Positions 49,932 to 58,131 of a stretch of 64,000 nt of DNA are shown in pieces (within the stretch, counting starts at the first letter, position 1; each line of letters begins with the position of its first letter). The position numbers and the translations under genes were made by a program. The notes beneath the pieces are model-generated. The model was not told the origin of the DNA and did not search any database. It saw only the letters and a program-made list of their open reading frames with translations. Origin of the DNA: Oceaniglobus trochenteri (GTDB lineage Bacteria > Pseudomonadota > Alphaproteobacteria > Rhodobacterales > Rhodobacteraceae); the NCBI RefSeq assembly GCF_020529025.1, contig NZ_JACNMM010000003.1:543553-607552 (forward strand). Direction: 5' to 3'.

Positions 49932-50879
49932 ATGACCATGCACACGCAATTCAACGATGCCATGCAGGCGTCGCTGGGGTTTGCCCAGAAGCAGACCTCG
50001 CACATCGAGGCGGGCGTTTATGCGCTGCGCTACCCGGAACTCAACTATGCCGAACTGGTCCCGGTGGATACGTCCGCTGGCGAGTGGGCGAAGTCCGTCA
50101 CCTACTATTCGATGGACGGCGCGGGCAAGGCTGGCTGGATCAACGGCAATGGCAAAGATATTCCCGTCGTCGGCGCCAGCATGAACCAGCACGAGACGGC
50201 GGTCTATACTGCCGGGATCGGCTACAGCTACGGCTATGAGGAAATCAACCAGGCCCGGCTGTTGGGTGTGGCCCTCGACAGCACCAAGGCCGGGCTGGCC
50301 CGCCGTGCCTATGAGCAGATGGTGTACGAGATTGCGCTGAACGGCGACACCACCAAGGGCTTCGAAGGCCTTTATGCCTATACCGGGGTTCCTGCCGCGT
50401 CGGTTGCCGCAGACGGCACCGGATCGGCGACGGCGTGGTCCACCAAAACGCCCGACCAGATCATTCGCGACGTGAACGCGCTGCTGACTGGCATCGTGAC
50501 CACGACCAAGGAAACCGAACTGGCCGACACGCTGATCTTGCCGACTGAGCGCTTCAACTACATCGCGTCCACCCGGTTGACCGACACCGGCCTGACCATC
50601 CTGGAATTCATCCAGAAAGCGAACGTCTACACGGCGCAAACCGGCCAGCCGCTGATGATCCGGGGCAAGCGCGGCCTGCTGACCAAGGGTGCGGGCGGCA
50701 CCGCCCGGATGATCGCCTATCGCCGTTCGCCCGAGGTGCTGAAGCTGCACCTCCCGATGCCGCACCGCTTCCTGCCGGTGCAGATGGAAGGGCTGCAATT
50801 CACCATCCCCGGCGTGTTCCGCCTGGGTGGTGTGGATGTGCGCCTACCCAAGGCGATCAGCTATGGTGATGGCCTGTAA
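49932..50879 (+). CDS. Major capsid protein (DUF2184)
   Basis: A 315-residue protein matching the DUF2184 capsid family: QTSHIEAGVYALRYPELNYAELVPVDTSAGEWAKSVTYYS, YSYGYEEINQARLLGVALD, and the end RFLPVQMEGLQFTIPGVFRLGGVDVRLP. It is expected to have the HK97 fold and form the shell. AGGAGG before the ATG fits high expression. A hairpin follows the gene. Confidence 0.92.
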   Translation: MTMHTQFNDAMQASLGFAQKQTSHIEAGVYALRYPELNYAELVPVDTSAGEWAKSVTYYSMDGAGKAGWINGNGKDIPVVGASMNQHETAVYTAGIGYSYGYEEINQARLLGVALDSTKAGLARRAYEQMVYEIALNGDTTKGFEGLYAYTGVPAASVAADGTGSATAWSTKTPDQIIRDVNALLTGIVTTTKETELADTLILPTERFNYIASTRLTDTGLTILEFIQKANVYTAQTGQPLMIRGKRGLLTKGAGGTARMIAYRRSPEVLKLHLPMPHRFLPVQMEGLQFTIPGVFRLGGVDVRLPKAISYGDGL

Positions 50880-50914
50880 ATCATAGCTATAGCATTGATT
50901 GTGTGAAAAGAAAT

Positions 50915-50948
50915 GGGGGCCGAATGTGCGTCAACACACCGGTCCCCT
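50915..50948 (+). terminator. Hairpin downstream of the major capsid gene
   Basis: GGGG(C)CCG..TGTG pairs with CACA.CGG.CCCC around the loop CGTCAA, an imperfect stem of about 12 bp. No U-run follows, so it may partly terminate or protect the capsid mRNA 3' end rather than fully stop transcription. Confidence 0.4.
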
Positions 50949-50977
50949 AACCAACCTGATCGTGAAAGGATCGAGGA

Positions 50978-51511
50978 ATGGCTGACGTTCGTATTAGACG
51001 AAATTTCACACGTGAGGAAGCGGGCAAACTGCTCTCGTACAATCCTGACACCGGCATTCTGCGGTGGCGGATTGAAACCAACGCTCACGGCAGAAAGATT
51101 CATCCCGGCGATATAGCTGGTACAGACAAGGATGGGTACAACCAGATTAAGATATTCGGACGCGTTTATCGCGCCCATCATCTGGCGTGGCTATTCATGA
51201 CCGGGGAATGGCCCGCGGCAGGGATGGACATGGACCATATCAACCGAGATCGCGGTGATAATCGCTGGGCAAACCTTCGCATGGCGACGCGCAGTCAAAA
51301 CAACATTAACGGCTCTCCGAGCAAAGCAAATAAGTCGGGATGCAAGGGCGTCTCAATGACGAAAGCAACCGGCAAGTGGCACGCTCGCATTGAAAAGGAC
51401 GGCAAAGTCCACCTTCTCGGAAACTTCACCGATCTGGGCGATGCAATCGCAGCACGTAAAGCGGCTGAACTTAAGATGTTCGCCGATTACTCGACGCACA
51501 CAAAAGGATAA
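50978..51511 (+). CDS. Free-standing HNH homing endonuclease with AP2-like domain
   Basis: A 177-residue protein. An N-terminal DNA-binding part (LLSYNPDTGILRWR) leads to an HNH_3 nuclease (RAHHLAWLFMTGEWPAAGMDMDHINRDRGDNRWANLRMATRSQNNIN) and a C-terminal AP2-like beta-hairpin (GCKGVSMTKATGKWHARIEKDGKVHLLGNF). It sits between structural genes, with more spacer than its neighbours and somewhat higher A+T content, which fits a mobile homing gene. It likely cuts phages lacking it near the capsid region. Confidence 0.9.
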   Translation: MADVRIRRNFTREEAGKLLSYNPDTGILRWRIETNAHGRKIHPGDIAGTDKDGYNQIKIFGRVYRAHHLAWLFMTGEWPAAGMDMDHINRDRGDNRWANLRMATRSQNNINGSPSKANKSGCKGVSMTKATGKWHARIEKDGKVHLLGNFTDLGDAIAARKAAELKMFADYSTHTKG

Positions 51512-51516
51512 CCATC

Positions 51517-51852
51517 ATGCAACTGACCAACACGACAAAAAGCGATCTTGGCCTTGACCCGGAAACCATCGTCCCGGCCATGGGTACGCTTGAGATCAGC
51601 AACGACGCCCTGACCCGCCACAAGGCGAACCCGATCATCAAGCATTGGCTTGTGTCAGGCGATCTGGTCGAGGACGGCGCTGTTGAAGATGACACCGACC
51701 GCAACGCCGCCATCCGCGCCGCTGTTGCTGGCCTGTCGAGCGATGATTTCACCAAGGCGGGAAAGCCGAAGGTCGAGGCGGTCAACCTGTTGATGCCCGA
51801 GGGCATGGAGAAAGTCACCGCTGACGAGATCGACGCGGCAACGGCGGGCTGA
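51517..51852 (+). CDS. Phage structural-region hypothetical protein
   Basis: A 111-residue protein (TNTTKSDLGLDPETIVPAMGTLEISNDALTRHKANPIIKHWLVSG) with a second half that looks like a small helix-extension-helix domain (KAGKPKVEAVNLLMPEGMEKVTADEID). Similar proteins follow major capsid genes and may be head fibres or minor head proteins. It overlaps the next gene by one base. Confidence 0.68.
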   Translation: MQLTNTTKSDLGLDPETIVPAMGTLEISNDALTRHKANPIIKHWLVSGDLVEDGAVEDDTDRNAAIRAAVAGLSSDDFTKAGKPKVEAVNLLMPEGMEKVTADEIDAATAG

Positions 51853-52253
51853 TGTACGGCAACATCGACGACTGGCGCGCCTATGCCACGGCGCGGGGGA
51901 ACAGCGCTCCGGCGGATGCGTCGGGCGCTGACGCTACCGCCGCGCTGACGCGGGCCAGCGACTATATCCGCACCCGGTATGTGCTGCGCATGGGCGATGT
52001 TGACGAGGCCGACCCGGCGATTGTCGAGGCAACCTATATCGCAGCCGGTTACGAACTTGCGACTCCGGGCTTTTGGTCCAAGACGTTCACCGGTTCGCAG
52101 GCCAAGGTACTCACGAAAGTGGATGCGATCCAGTGGACGCCGGTTGACAGCGGCGTCCGTGGCGTGGATGGAATGCTGCCCATGTCGCCCGCCATCGATG
52201 CCTTGCTGATGCCGTTGACCCGTTGGGGTATGCCTGCGGTGTACGTGGTATGA
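51852..52253 (+). CDS. Head-tail connector-like (DnaT-like) protein
   Basis: A 133-residue protein with the pattern of phage head-completion adaptors annotated as DnaT-like: TRASDYIRTRYVL, DPAIVEATYIAAGYELATPGFWSKTFTGSQAKVLTKVDAIQWTPV. By position it joins the portal to the tail. It has no apparent relation to host DnaT function. Confidence 0.72.
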   Translation: MYGNIDDWRAYATARGNSAPADASGADATAALTRASDYIRTRYVLRMGDVDEADPAIVEATYIAAGYELATPGFWSKTFTGSQAKVLTKVDAIQWTPVDSGVRGVDGMLPMSPAIDALLMPLTRWGMPAVYVV

Positions 52254-52633
52254 GTGCCGCCGAGATTGCAGCCGATGTTCTGGCCGGGTTGCAAGAGGCC
52301 GGTTCGGAGACTGGCGACGGAACCCCCGCGATGGCAGTCATCATCCGGGCGGGTACGCCAACCGGGCCAAGTTACAACCAGTCGCCGGGAACACCTTCGG
52401 AGCATTCATGCACTGTGGTCTATAGCCGATGGGATGCCCGCCAGATCGACGGAACGCTGATCAAGGCTGACGATCAGAGGTTGCTTGTGGGGGTGCCTGA
52501 CCTTGCCATTGTGCCGCAGGTTGGTGACAGGTTTCGCGGGGCGGATGGTGTAGAGCGGGAAATCGTGCCGCCGCTTTCGCATGTTTCGCCCGGCGGTGGT
52601 GCAGTGCTCTACGTCTTGAATGTGAGGGGGTGA
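52250..52633 (+). CDS. Neck/head-closure hypothetical protein
   Basis: A 127-residue beta-rich protein (CTVVYSRWDARQIDGTLIKADDQRLLVGVPDLAIVPQVGDRF). It overlaps the upstream gene by 4 bases and probably acts in head closure, by order and size. No named family is certain. Confidence 0.65.
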   Translation: MSAAEIAADVLAGLQEAGSETGDGTPAMAVIIRAGTPTGPSYNQSPGTPSEHSCTVVYSRWDARQIDGTLIKADDQRLLVGVPDLAIVPQVGDRFRGADGVEREIVPPLSHVSPGGGAVLYVLNVRG

Positions 52634-52636
52634 CGG

Positions 52637-53662
52637 ATGCCACGCGACACCCGCCGCGCCTTTGCCGAGGCCGTCAAGAAAATGGAGCCGCAGGTGCGCC
52701 GGGCCTTCTTGCAAGCCATCGCTGATGTGCGGTCGGTTTCGCAGTATCGGCTGGTTGAGGCAGCAATCGAGCGCGGCGATATTCAGGGTATCATGGAGGC
52801 GCTGCGCCTTGGCCCGGAGTTCTTCGCGCCGCTTGATCAATCCATAGACGAGGCATTCAGGGCGGGGGCAACGTATCAGTTGAGTACGCTCCCAAAGCGC
52901 ATCCCCACAAGCGGGGGCGGGCCGCTGATCGTGAGGTTTCAAGGCCGCTTGCCGAGGGTCGAGGCATTCCTTCGCCGTCTGGGCGCGGATCTGATAACGG
53001 AGATCCTTGACGATCAGCGCACAGTGATTGCCGAGGCGGTTCGCTATGGCGCCGAACGGGGGCAGGGGGCTGACACAACGGCGCGTGACCTGATCGGCAG
53101 GCCCGGTTCCACTGGAAAGCGTCGAGGCGGCCTTGTGGGGCTGCACAGCGACCAGGCGAGGGCAGTGAGCAGCGCGCGGGATGAACTGGCGCAGGGCGAT
53201 CCGAACTACTTCACCCGCAAACGCAGGGACCGGCGCTTTGATGGCACGGTCAAGCGGGCGATCCGAGATGGAAAGCCGCTCACCAAGGCCGACATTGACC
53301 GGATCGCGGGGCGGTATTCCGACCGGCTGTTGCAACTGCGCGGCGACCGGATCGCGAGGACCGAGACGGTGAAGGCGATGAACGCGGGACGGCTGGAAGG
53401 GATGCAGCAGCTTGTGGACAGCGGGCAGGTGCCAGCGGATGCCATCGTGAAGAAATGGGACGCGACCGGCGATGCCCGCACCCGGAACAGCCATATGGCG
53501 ATGGAGGGTCAGACGACCGGGATTGACGGCGTGTTCCTCAGCCCGACCGGCGCGCGGATGCGCCACCCTGGCGATACCTCGCTGGGCGCGGGAGGTGCCG
53601 ACACCATAAATTGCCGCTGCTACATGCCGATCCGCGTTGACTGGCTGAGCATGGCGGTATGA
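52637..53662 (+). CDS. Minor head/head morphogenesis protein (Mu F-like)
   Basis: A 341-residue protein with the C-terminal Mu-F/SPP1-gp7 domain: RGDRIARTETVKAMNAGRLEGMQQLVDSG, KKWDATGDARTRNSHMAMEGQTTGIDGVFLSPTGARMRHPGD, ending in INCRCYMPIRVDW. The N-terminal half is helical. These proteins enter the head in a few copies and may be injected with DNA. The position after the connectors, not directly after the portal, is slightly unusual. Confidence 0.85.
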   Translation: MPRDTRRAFAEAVKKMEPQVRRAFLQAIADVRSVSQYRLVEAAIERGDIQGIMEALRLGPEFFAPLDQSIDEAFRAGATYQLSTLPKRIPTSGGGPLIVRFQGRLPRVEAFLRRLGADLITEILDDQRTVIAEAVRYGAERGQGADTTARDLIGRPGSTGKRRGGLVGLHSDQARAVSSARDELAQGDPNYFTRKRRDRRFDGTVKRAIRDGKPLTKADIDRIAGRYSDRLLQLRGDRIARTETVKAMNAGRLEGMQQLVDSGQVPADAIVKKWDATGDARTRNSHMAMEGQTTGIDGVFLSPTGARMRHPGDTSLGAGGADTINCRCYMPIRVDWLSMAV

Positions 53663-54081
53663 CCAAGTATCGCGCCGCCGATATGGCGAAATGGACAGCC
53701 AAGGCAAAGAGGAACGTCGCCCTCGTGGTGAAGCAGTCCATTCAGGACGTGAGCGAGATCGCGCAGACGCCTAAAGCCAAGGGCGGCCGCCTTCCCGTCG
53801 ATAAGGGCTTCCTTCGCAACAGCTATTCGTCGGGCCTGAACGGCAGCACCAGCTTGACCGGTCCTGCCGCCTATGTCGCGACCGTGGCGGGTATGGAGAT
53901 GGGTGACACCTTCAGCGCGGGCTGGACCGTCGCCTATGCGCGGCGCGTCCACTCCGGTTTCGTCGGCACCGACAGCCGTGGGCGGACCTTCAATCAGCAG
54001 GGGGCGTTCTTCATGGAAGAGGCGCTAATGCAGTGGCAGGCGATCAACGACCGGAACGCAGCAAAGATAGCGGGAGATTGA
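53659..54081 (+). CDS. HK97 gp10-like tail completion protein
   Basis: A 140-residue protein with the gp10-type pattern: RNVALVVKQSIQDVSEIAQTPKAKGGRLPVDKGFLRNSYSS, VAYARRVHSGF and GAFFMEEALMQWQ. It would act at the neck or in tail completion. It overlaps the head morphogenesis gene by 4 bases. Confidence 0.78.
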   Translation: MTKYRAADMAKWTAKAKRNVALVVKQSIQDVSEIAQTPKAKGGRLPVDKGFLRNSYSSGLNGSTSLTGPAAYVATVAGMEMGDTFSAGWTVAYARRVHSGFVGTDSRGRTFNQQGAFFMEEALMQWQAINDRNAAKIAGD

Positions 54082-54082
54082 C

Positions 54083-54484
54083 ATGAGCAACCCCGCCGTC
54101 ATGGTTGCCGTTCGCGCCCATATGGCCGCTATCACCGGCCTGCCGTCTATCGTCTGGCCGAACGAGGAAATCCGGGTGCAGCCGCCGTTCCTGATCTGGG
54201 ATGATGGCCCGACCGTGGGGCGCCCGATCACGATTGACGGCGAAGAGCGGTTCGAGTTTCGCCCGCAGGTTTCGCTGATGGTCCAGCCGGGTTCGTTCAC
54301 GGCGACTGGCGATGCCATCCTGCGGGATATCGCGCAGGCGTTCAAATGGAACACCAAGATCACCAGCGGCGGGGCATTTGTCGCCTACTGCCTGCAAACC
54401 CCGACCGCCGACAACGGGCGCCCTGATGGCGGCTATTTCCGGCGCGACATGACGCTGCGCATAGCGTCTGACCAGCAAATCTAA
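54083..54484 (+). CDS. Tail terminator-like protein (DUF4128-like)
   Basis: A 133-residue protein: AVRAHMAAITGLPSIVWPNEEIRVQPPFLIWDD, then beta strands RFEFRPQVSLMVQPGSFTATGDAILRDIAQAF. The pattern and position just before the tail tube gene fit a tail terminator that stops tube growth. Confidence 0.72.
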   Translation: MSNPAVMVAVRAHMAAITGLPSIVWPNEEIRVQPPFLIWDDGPTVGRPITIDGEERFEFRPQVSLMVQPGSFTATGDAILRDIAQAFKWNTKITSGGAFVAYCLQTPTADNGRPDGGYFRRDMTLRIASDQQI

Positions 54485-54526
54485 GGCCCGGACAGGCCGA
54501 CGATCCACCCGCCCCGGCGGGCCTTT
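54483..54526 (+). terminator. Inverted repeat between tail terminator and tail tube genes
   Basis: AAGGCCCG (54483-54490) and CGGGCCTT (54518-54525) pair perfectly, with an inner CGCCCCGGCG hairpin, followed by TTTC. It may be a weak terminator or a processing stem, perhaps one that the NusG-like factor overcomes. Confidence 0.45.
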
Positions 54527-54550
54527 CACCATGCAAAAAAGGAGGCCGAT

Positions 54551-55030
54551 ATGGCTGTAACCCACCAGAACGGGAAGTTCTATCTTTGCACGACCCCCCA
54601 ACCAGACATTCTGGACCAGTCGGAGTTCGAGGGCCTGACATGGGTCGAGGTGCCGAATGTGGTTGAAGCGCCATCGTTCCAGATCACCGACAACATGCTG
54701 ACGGAAAACTACCTGTCCAGCGACATTGCCGAAAAGCAGAAGGGCTATCGTTCGATTGACGACAGCACCCTCGTGATCGGCCTGAAAACAGGCGTCATGG
54801 GCCACACCAACCTTGTCACGGCGGCGCGGACAAGGAGCGTCTATGCTATCAAGTACGTGCTTGACGACGCGCTGAACGAAACCGGCACTGGCACCACGTT
54901 CTACGCCCGTGCAGTGATCGGCGGCGGCGGCCCCAACGGCGGCGGCGGCGAGGAATTCGTGCGCAAGACGTTCAACCTGGGCATGACCGAGCAATTCCCA
55001 ATTGAAGTCGCTGCGACGGCGGGTGCCTGA
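54551..55030 (+). CDS. Major tail tube protein
   Basis: A 159-residue beta-rich protein with an unusually strong AAAAAAGGAGG ribosome site, as expected for a highly expressed tube protein. Its sequence (TWVEVPNVVEAPSFQITDNMLTENYLSSDIAEKQKGYR) and place directly before the frameshifted chaperone genes support tail tube. It overlaps the next gene by one base. Confidence 0.8.
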   Translation: MAVTHQNGKFYLCTTPQPDILDQSEFEGLTWVEVPNVVEAPSFQITDNMLTENYLSSDIAEKQKGYRSIDDSTLVIGLKTGVMGHTNLVTAARTRSVYAIKYVLDDALNETGTGTTFYARAVIGGGGPNGGGGEEFVRKTFNLGMTEQFPIEVAATAGA

Positions 55031-55410
55031 TGGCGATTGCTGATCTGGTCCAGTATGAGCGGGAATTTCCCCTCAAGCTGAAGCGCCCCGATACTCGCAA
55101 GGAGATTGGCGTGACCTTCATGGTGCGCCACATCGACTGCCAAGCCGCAACCGAGGTTGGCGACCGTGGCCGCGCAACCGCTGTCCTGGGCGAAAGCGGC
55201 GGATCGACGGCGTGGGATCGCCAACTCGAAACCATCGCGGCATGTGTCTGCGGCTGGGATTGGGGCGATCAGGAATTCGAGGAGGGCAAGGGCGCCCCGG
55301 AGTATAGCCCCGAAGCCGTCTTGCGCGTCTTGCGTCACCCGAGTGCCAAATGGATCGTCGTCCAGGTTGTCGAAGCGACAGGCAAGATCGGAAATTTTAC
55401 CAACAACTGA
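55030..55410 (+). CDS. Tail assembly chaperone, short form (gpG analogue)
   Basis: A 126-residue protein with a beta-rich start (LVQYEREFPLKLKRPDTRKEIGVTFMVRHID) and a helical acidic second half, between the tube and tape measure genes, the position of lambda G. A perfect A AAT TTT slippery heptamer lies four codons before the stop. Most ribosomes make this short form; some shift -1 to make the longer GT form. Confidence 0.8.
   Translation: MAIADLVQYEREFPLKLKRPDTRKEIGVTFMVRHIDCQAATEVGDRGRATAVLGESGGSTAWDRQLETIAACVCGWDWGDQEFEEGKGAPEYSPEAVLRVLRHPSAKWIVVQVVEATGKIGNFTNN
55392..55398 (+). promoter_or_regulatory. -1 programmed ribosomal frameshift site (AAATTTT)
   Basis: The heptamer reads A AAT TTT in the zero frame, the canonical X XXY YYZ form. 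Slippage by -1 joins the chaperone frame to the frame ending at 55760. Confidence 0.82.
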
Positions 55411-55760
55411 CGGCGGACCTATGCGCTGCCGTCAGGCATGAAGTCAGGTATCACACAAGAGACCACAACGGCCACACGAGGGCAGACCGAAACGCCATGG
55501 CCGGGCATCCTGTGCCTGATCTGGTTGTCCCGCCTGATGGCGTTGCCCTGTGGTCGATCTTCTGGAAGGTCAGCGCGTATCGTGTCGAGCGAAGCCGGGT
55601 TCAGCCGGGCGTGATCCATGAATGGTTGCGGATGCACGGAAAGCGGATCGCAACCATTGAAGTGCCGGTGATCGAGGCCATGGACGCGCAGTTTCTCGCC
55701 ACCTTGGCCGAGGAAATCGGCTTCAACGAGGAACGCAGGAAGGCCAGCAAGGGGCGCTAG
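55398..55760 (+). CDS. Tail assembly chaperone frameshift extension (T domain of GT)
   Basis: A frame that is read by -1 shift at 55392-55398 and adds about 120 residues (YQQLTADLCAAVRHEVRYHTRD, VALWSIFWKVSAYRVERSRVQPG, ending in EERRKASKGR) to the short chaperone, giving a product of about 243 residues. It has no good start of its own. The extension would bind tail tube subunits while the first part coats the tape measure, as in lambda gpGT. Its stop overlaps the antisense gene by 3 bases. Confidence 0.78.
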   Translation, partial: YQQLTADLCAAVRHEVRYHTRDHNGHTRADRNAMAGHPVPDLVVPPDGVALWSIFWKVSAYRVERSRVQPGVIHEWLRMHGKRIATIEVPVIEAMDAQFLATLAEEIGFNEERRKASKGR

Positions 55761-56143
55761 TTATCCCACCGCATCGTGAACACGCTTTCAAGGGCGTGTT
55801 TCGTTACCGACAGCAGAGTTCGGTTGTGAAGTTTCCCGATGCCGGTGCACTCATAGAGTGAAAATTCCGCTCTGTAGATGAGGCCCAAACGCCGCTTCTG
55901 GCGGTCCTCTATCTCCGAACGCTTTCCGGTGACCCAATTCACGAAGCCCGGAGCCATCCAATCTGCGGATCGGGCGGCAATATCTTCTATCTCGTCAGAT
56001 CGTTGCGAAGCGCTGCATTTATCGTCTTTGGCAAGAGCCTCGACATATTGCTTGGTGGCGTCGGCATGAAGTTCGGCGGCGTTTCGAAGCTGCGCGCCTG
56101 CCGGGGTCACGGTCAGCAGAAAAATGACAACCAATGCGCGCAT
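55757..56143 (-). CDS. Antisense secreted protein (candidate moron)
   Basis: A 128-residue protein on the minus strand within the rightward tail operon. The N terminus is a clear signal peptide (MRALVVIFLLTVTPAGA, then QLRNAAE). The mature part is helical and has two cysteines (DDKCSASQ, LYECTGIG). AAAGGA lies five bases before the ATG. It sits between the chaperone and tape measure genes, with its own transcription direction, the layout of a moron expressed from the prophage. The function is unknown; periplasmic action is inferred from the signal peptide. Confidence 0.75.
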   Translation of the reverse strand: MRALVVIFLLTVTPAGAQLRNAAELHADATKQYVEALAKDDKCSASQRSDEIEDIAARSADWMAPGFVNWVTGKRSEIEDRQKRRLGLIYRAEFSLYECTGIGKLHNRTLLSVTKHALESVFTMRWDN

Positions 56144-56178
56144 TCGTTTTCCTTTGCGTCTCAACTTAGCGAGGCATC

Positions 56179-58131
56179 ATGCCAGACATTGTTTCCCTTG
56201 GCTATGAGATTGAAACGGCGCAGGTTCTGGCCGGTGAAGCCGCGCTTGATGAACTGACGGAAAGCACCATCAAGGCCGACGCTGCATCGAAGAAACTGAA
56301 ATCCTCGTCGTCTGATATGGGCGCACAGATGGGGCGCGCCGGGCAGCAGACAGCACAGCTTGGCAAGTCATCCGGCGTGGCCGCTGGGGGTATGCGCAAC
56401 CTCGGGCTGCAACTGAACCAGGTGGCGCAGCAGGGTTCTGTCACCGGCAACTACATGCAGGCTCTTTCGATCCAGTTGCCTGACCTGTTGCTGGGGTTCG
56501 GCGGCATTGGTATCGCCGCTGGTATCGCTGCCGGTGCGCTCGGGCCGCTGGTTCTCGGACTGATCGGCGGGAAAGATGCCGCGATTGACCAGACCGAAGC
56601 CTTCGATGACCTGTCTGGCGCCGTTCGGAACTACCGAGATTGGGTGGATCAGGCGCGGTCATCCACCGCCGACTTGCGCGATGAGTTCGCCGGGCAGACC
56701 GAGGAAATGCGGGAAACCCTGCGCATCCTGCAAGAGATTGCACTGGTGAAGGCGCTGGACGGCTTGAGGGTGGCGGTCGAGACAATCGACATTGACCGGC
56801 TGCGGACAATGACAGGATATCTGCAAGCAGCGTTTGACGACTTCGGGCCTGACAACGTGGAATATCAAGTCATCTTGGGCCAGTTGCAGGAGTCGTTCGG
56901 CCTAACGCTAAACCAAGCGAACAACCTGATCGACGGGCTGGACCGGCTAGGATCTGCGACTGGTCCCGAAAAGACCGTGCAAGCCGCGCGCGCTCTAAAC
57001 CAGGTGCTATTGGCGACCTATGGCACGGTGCAGAATATCCCCCCGGAATTGCAGGCGGTGGCGCAGCGCGTGGCCGAGGCCGAACTGGAAGCCGCACGGT
57101 TGCAGAAGGCCATGGAAGATGCCGAAGAGCCTGCAAACCGCCTAGCCGATCTGGACGTGGGTTCTGGCATCCGTGGCGCCGTCGATGACGCCTATAGCCT
57201 TGCTGATGCTCTGGGGGTGGCTCTGGGCGTTGCGCGGGCCATCCGGGGCGTGACGGACGATGGCGCGCTGGCGAAGGCTACGAACGGTGGTCCTGACGCT
57301 GCCCTTAACGCATCGCGCAATGGGGAGACGGGCCGCGCTTTGAATGAACCGGGCGGCATTCTCGACAGCTTCGGCAGCTTTGGTGGCGTGTATTCAACCC
57401 TCAAGCCAGCCCGTGCGCGGGGCGGTCGCGGCGGCGGTGGCGGGGGCGGTGCCGACCCCTATGAGCAGAACCTGCAATCCCTGATCCAGTCCCTGCAAAC
57501 GGAACAGGAAACGCTGGAAGTCTGGTATGCCGAAAGCGAAGAACTGCTGAACGATCACCGGGCGCGCAAGCTGCTAGGCGAGGAAGAACACAAAGAGGCG
57601 ATGCTGGCGCTTGAAACCGAGTATCACCGCCGCAAGGGTGAAATCGCGGATCAAGGGGCGCAGGTTGAGATACAGGCCCGGCAGGCGGTTTTCGATGCTG
57701 CTGGAGGGCTTTTGAGCGTCCTTGCGAGCAAGTCCAAGGGCGCAGCAATCGCGCAGATCGCACTCAGTAAGGGCATGGCCATCGCGCAGGCGGTCCAGAG
57801 CACGGCAGCGGGCGCGATCAAGGCTTTGCAGATCTACGGGCCGACGCCGCAGGGTTATGCGGCAGCGGCATCTGTGAAGGCCTACGGCGCGGCTCAGGTC
57901 GGGCTAATCGCTGCCACTGGCCTTGCCCAAGCTGCCAACGTAGCGAGCGGCGGCGGTTCAGCGTCCGGCGGCGCGATCAGCGCGACCACATCGCAAGAGC
58001 CGCAGCAGTCGCAGACCATCATCATCGACATGCCCGGCGCCCCGAGATGGATGCGGGAAATGGCCGAGGACTTGTTTAGCGATTTCCAAGAACAGATTGG
58101 CCAGGGCCGTGAATTGGTGTTCGCGCGATGA
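56179..58131 (+). CDS. Tail tape measure protein
   Basis: A 650-residue protein with helical, Ala/Gln/Ser-rich N terminus (LDELTESTIKADAASKKLKSSSSDMGAQMGRAGQQTAQLG), two hydrophobic segments (LLLGFGGIGIAAGIAAGALGPLVLGLIGG and AIAQIALSKGMAIAQAVQSTAAGAIKAL), a Gly-rich linker (GGRGGGGGGGAD) and a coiled coil. It fixes tail length; at 650 residues the tail would be roughly 95 to 100 nm by the usual ratio. It is separated from the chaperones by the antisense gene. Confidence 0.88.
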   Translation: MPDIVSLGYEIETAQVLAGEAALDELTESTIKADAASKKLKSSSSDMGAQMGRAGQQTAQLGKSSGVAAGGMRNLGLQLNQVAQQGSVTGNYMQALSIQLPDLLLGFGGIGIAAGIAAGALGPLVLGLIGGKDAAIDQTEAFDDLSGAVRNYRDWVDQARSSTADLRDEFAGQTEEMRETLRILQEIALVKALDGLRVAVETIDIDRLRTMTGYLQAAFDDFGPDNVEYQVILGQLQESFGLTLNQANNLIDGLDRLGSATGPEKTVQAARALNQVLLATYGTVQNIPPELQAVAQRVAEAELEAARLQKAMEDAEEPANRLADLDVGSGIRGAVDDAYSLADALGVALGVARAIRGVTDDGALAKATNGGPDAALNASRNGETGRALNEPGGILDSFGSFGGVYSTLKPARARGGRGGGGGGGADPYEQNLQSLIQSLQTEQETLEVWYAESEELLNDHRARKLLGEEEHKEAMLALETEYHRRKGEIADQGAQVEIQARQAVFDAAGGLLSVLASKSKGAAIAQIALSKGMAIAQAVQSTAAGAIKALQIYGPTPQGYAAAASVKAYGAAQVGLIAATGLAQAANVASGGGSASGGAISATTSQEPQQSQTIIIDMPGAPRWMREMAEDLFSDFQEQIGQGRELVFAR

